A program made the position numbers and the translations under genes. 64,000 nt of DNA, taken from Xenorhabdus cabanillasii (GTDB taxonomy: Bacteria > Pseudomonadota > Gammaproteobacteria > Enterobacterales > Enterobacteriaceae). Location: NCBI RefSeq assembly GCF_003386665.1, contig NZ_QTUB01000001.1, positions 1,674,001 to 1,738,000 of the forward strand, given 5' to 3'. Shown piece by piece: positions 62,435-64,000 of the stretch (within the stretch, counting starts at the first letter, position 1; every line of letters starts with the position of its first letter). The notes below the pieces were generated by a model. That model did no database searches, was not told where the DNA came from, and was given only the letters and a program-made list of their open reading frames with translations.

Positions 62435-62480
62435 GCGGCGTCACTTGCGCATGAGCGGAGCGATTACCAAGTGACGCCGC
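62435..62480. repeat. perfect 12-bp inverted repeat around a 22-base spacer
   Basis: GCGGCGTCACTT (62435-62446) pairs with AAGTGACGCCGC (62469-62480). The spacer contains GCGCATGAGCGGAGCG. Function unknown. Confidence 0.6.
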
Positions 62481-62861
62481 TGGGCAGCCAACATCCAGAG
62501 CACAACCAGGCTGGCTTTTCGACCAATTTGAACCCTGTATTACTGGATGACAGCGCTTTTATGGGCACTTTTTCACCTCTTACCGACTTATTCCGTTTGT
62601 TTTTCACTCACTGCCTTGCAACAGGCCGATGCCGTAAAAAAGGAGAAATCACACCACGTCACGATTAATGAGGCGTTCATCCTGAGCTGATCAGGCACTG
62701 AACGGGGAGTATTCCATCGTCGTGCTGAGCACGTAACGAACTCCTGCAAAAACTCAACACAATTCTCGCCCTGCTACACATTATCTGATGCACCACGGAA
62801 CGGTGAACCTAACCGACACGCAGGGAATGTTTCGAAATGAGTAAAATAAGTCTGAAAAACA

Positions 62862-62942
62862 CAGGGGAAATACGGATAGCGAAGCGATCACGAACGAGAA
62901 TAAACAACAACGATTAATTTAGCCGTCCGTATTCTTCCCCTG
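62862..62942. repeat. long interrupted inverted repeat
   Basis: CAGGGGAA then ATACGGA (62862-62876) pairs with TCCGTAT then TTCCCCTG (62926-62942), 15 bp with a 2-base bulge and a 49-base loop. Function unknown. Confidence 0.55.
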
Positions 62943-63130
62943 AGTTTGTGTAATCACTGAGGACAGGATTCACTGCGCCTTTACCTACAAAAGAGTCTCA
63001 CTCTCAGTTTGGTCACGCAGGGATCAACTGAATTTAAAGTACACAGGTACTGCGCTAAGCGGGTTGATAGTCGTTCAACTTAGCGGTTCAGTTATTGAGT
63101 TAGATAAAACAATCAGTTAAAGTAATTCCG

Positions 63131-63295
63131 CCATTGGCACAATCCAATGGTAAGGTTTAGCAGCCTTGAAGAGTAACCCCGCTGGTAGGAATCTCTACCA
63201 GTGGTGCTTGCTATCACCCTTTCAATGGTGATTCAGGTAGGGGAGGCTTCGGCCTCGCCGGTTGGTTACTCCCGGTCTGCTAACCCTGCTTGAAT
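63131..63295 (+). ncRNA. structured RNA with c4-like self-complementary segments
   Basis: Ten bases GGTTTAGCAG (63154-63163) and eight bases GAGTAACC (63171-63178) are complementary to CTGCTAACC (63277-63285) and GGTTACTC (63264-63271). Between them are three hairpins: CTGGTAG/CTACCAG (63182-63201), ATCACC/GGTGAT (63213-63232) and GAGGC-TTCG-GCCTC (63243-63256, with a C(UUCG)G loop on the plus strand). A further hairpin, CCATTGG/CCAATGG, lies at 63131-63150. Two pairs of short complementary segments in one transcript recall the a'/b' and a/b parts of the phage P1/P7 c4 antisense RNA, which blocks translation of its own downstream message. Alternatively it is a cis leader of the nlp gene. Confidence 0.55.
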
Positions 63296-63335
63296 CGCCA
63301 CCATCAATATTCATTAGTGGAAAGGGGTAGCAGGA

Positions 63336-63599
63336 ATGATTGAAATTAAAAAAGACTGGCATCAGGCCGACATTATCGCCGCATTACGTAAACGTGGTAC
63401 AACCTTAGCGGCAGTTTCCCGTGACGCGGGACTATGTTCTTCTACATTAGCAAATGTGTTATCACGCCCTTGGCCGAAAGGTGAATGGATTGTTGCAAAT
63501 TTCCTCGGCATTCACCCCGCAGAAATTTGGCCTAGTCGTTATGTAGATATGTACGGTAACTTTGTTGAGCGCAGACCACGAGCAGAATCAAATCGATAA
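63336..63599 (+). CDS. Nlp/Ner-like DNA-binding protein
   Basis: The 87-residue protein starts MIEIKKDWHQADIIAALRKR and follows the Nlp (SfsB) / phage Mu Ner family: a helix-turn-helix at GTTLAAVSRDAGLCSSTL and the conserved RPWPKGEWIVANFLGIHPAEIWPSRY end. Such proteins act as prophage or sugar-gene regulators. The ATG follows GTAGCAGGA. The structured RNA lies 40 bases upstream and may control it. Whether it belongs to the P4-like element or to a neighbouring prophage is not clear. Confidence 0.88.
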   Translation: MIEIKKDWHQADIIAALRKRGTTLAAVSRDAGLCSSTLANVLSRPWPKGEWIVANFLGIHPAEIWPSRYVDMYGNFVERRPRAESNR

Positions 63600-64000
63600 T
63601 TATTCTAATATCGCAATATCAGGGAAATAGTCACTTCATTAAATAATTTTATGTATTATCACTTGATGAGGTGACACTATAGCCTAACTGTCCTCTTCAA
63701 TAGTTTTCGGTGAAATACACCCCAACACTTTTCACAAAATAGAAACGCTTGGCGTACTGACTTTGCCCTATCAGTTTTTATTTGCGCAATTCTTATTGAT
63801 ACCTACAAAGTGCTCTCCTCTCTAAGAGGGCTGCCGGTCAGATGAAAAATATCTTCCGGTTGCTATTATTACGTTTGCAGCGAACTGATTAACCACTGTC
63901 GATATTTCAAATCGCAGTAGTGAAAAATCACGATGTTGTTTGAAACGGATGCGTGACAAAATAACGGATAGTTTATAAAGAGGGTTATTATTGGATGATA
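63600..64000. other. region after nlp to the window edge
   Basis: No gene is supported in the last 400 bases. A 14-base SP6-promoter-like string lies at 63669-63682. A possible start codon (ATG at 63995, AGAGGG at 63979) may open a gene beyond the window, but too little is present to say. Confidence 0.5.

Larger units (their letters stand above)
62040..63130. other. region without a clear gene after PAAR
   Basis: I see no supported protein gene in about 1.1 kb. Three marked inverted repeats stand out (62264-62295, 62435-62480, 62862-62942). Small ORFs such as 62471-62668 show no family and no ribosome site. The G+C content is closer to the host than the effector genes. Confidence 0.6.
51146..64000. 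mobile_element. P4-like integrative element with T6SS cargo (right end outside the window)
   Basis: The region starts just after ppdC, where recC is expected. It holds in order a broken P4-type integrase, a palindrome array, alpA, primase/helicase, an iteron-rich origin, a vgrG cargo module, a gene-poor segment and an nlp-type regulator. The left border is inferred from the loss of synteny; no tRNA and no obvious direct repeat mark it. The right border is not in the window, and the region after PAAR could be a second element. Confidence 0.75.

Noticed and set aside
62471..62668. 65-residue ORF after PAAR
   Set aside because: No family resemblance, GTG start inside an inverted repeat arm, no ribosome site.
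63150..63290. A tRNA or tmRNA
   Set aside because: The multi-branched fold resembles a cloverleaf only loosely; the arms have no T-loop or anticodon features and no CCA end.
1..64000. CRISPR array
   Set aside because: No set of regularly spaced identical repeats with unique spacers of similar length was seen; the 65-bp palindromes are diverged copies with similar intervals.

Overview
The window looks like chromosome of an insect-pathogenic member of the Morganellaceae (Photorhabdus or Xenorhabdus; I cannot decide which). The housekeeping genes are clearly enterobacterial and fairly AT-rich, and they carry a PirAB insecticidal toxin pair among them. The housekeeping part is three blocks that are separate in E. 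coli K-12 and are joined here. Block A (about 1.4-25.5 kb) matches E. coli 65-69 min: plsY, folB, cca, ygiM, ygiF, glnE, hldE, ubiK, ribB, ygiD, ygiCB, tolC, nudF, cpdA, yqiA, parE, parC, plsC, ftsP. Block B (28.0-43.9 kb) matches 0-1.5 min: folA, apaHG-rsmA-pdxA-surA-lptD, djlA, rluA, rapA and thiBPQ. Block C (44.2-51.1 kb) matches 63-64 min: rppH, ptsP, lgt, thyA and the ppdA-ppdB-ygdB-ppdC minor pseudopilin operon.

The A/B junction holds pirA and pirB, an AT-rich two-gene toxin operon related to the Photorhabdus and Vibrio PirAB binary toxins. Two classical riboswitches are visible: an FMN riboswitch before ribB and a TPP riboswitch before thiB. Several housekeeping genes carry local lesions or unusual residues: Cca lacks the HD motif, YgiF stops inside its CHAD domain, ParC has Gly where E. 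coli has the quinolone-site Ser80, and a C-terminal fragment of what seems to be polB survives between rapA and thiQ.

From 51.15 kb to the right edge lies a P4-like integrative element. It begins right after ppdC, where E. coli has recC. It has a tyrosine integrase broken by one in-frame amber codon, a set of 65-bp-spaced palindromes, an AlpA regulator, a P4 alpha-type primase/helicase split into two overlapping frames, and an iteron-rich origin. Its cargo is an orphan type VI secretion module: vgrG, a DUF4123 adaptor gene with a frameshift in a T tract, a large AT-rich gene of unknown family (putative effector), a signal-peptide protein (putative immunity), and a PAAR tip protein. No T6SS core genes are present, so the cargo would have to use an apparatus encoded elsewhere.

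The last 2 kb has no clear protein gene except an Nlp/Ner-like DNA-binding protein. That gene is preceded by a structured RNA with two self-complementary segment pairs, reminiscent of the phage P1/P7 c4 antisense system. The most novel items are the AT-rich effector/immunity pair, the structured RNA, and the 65-bp palindrome array.
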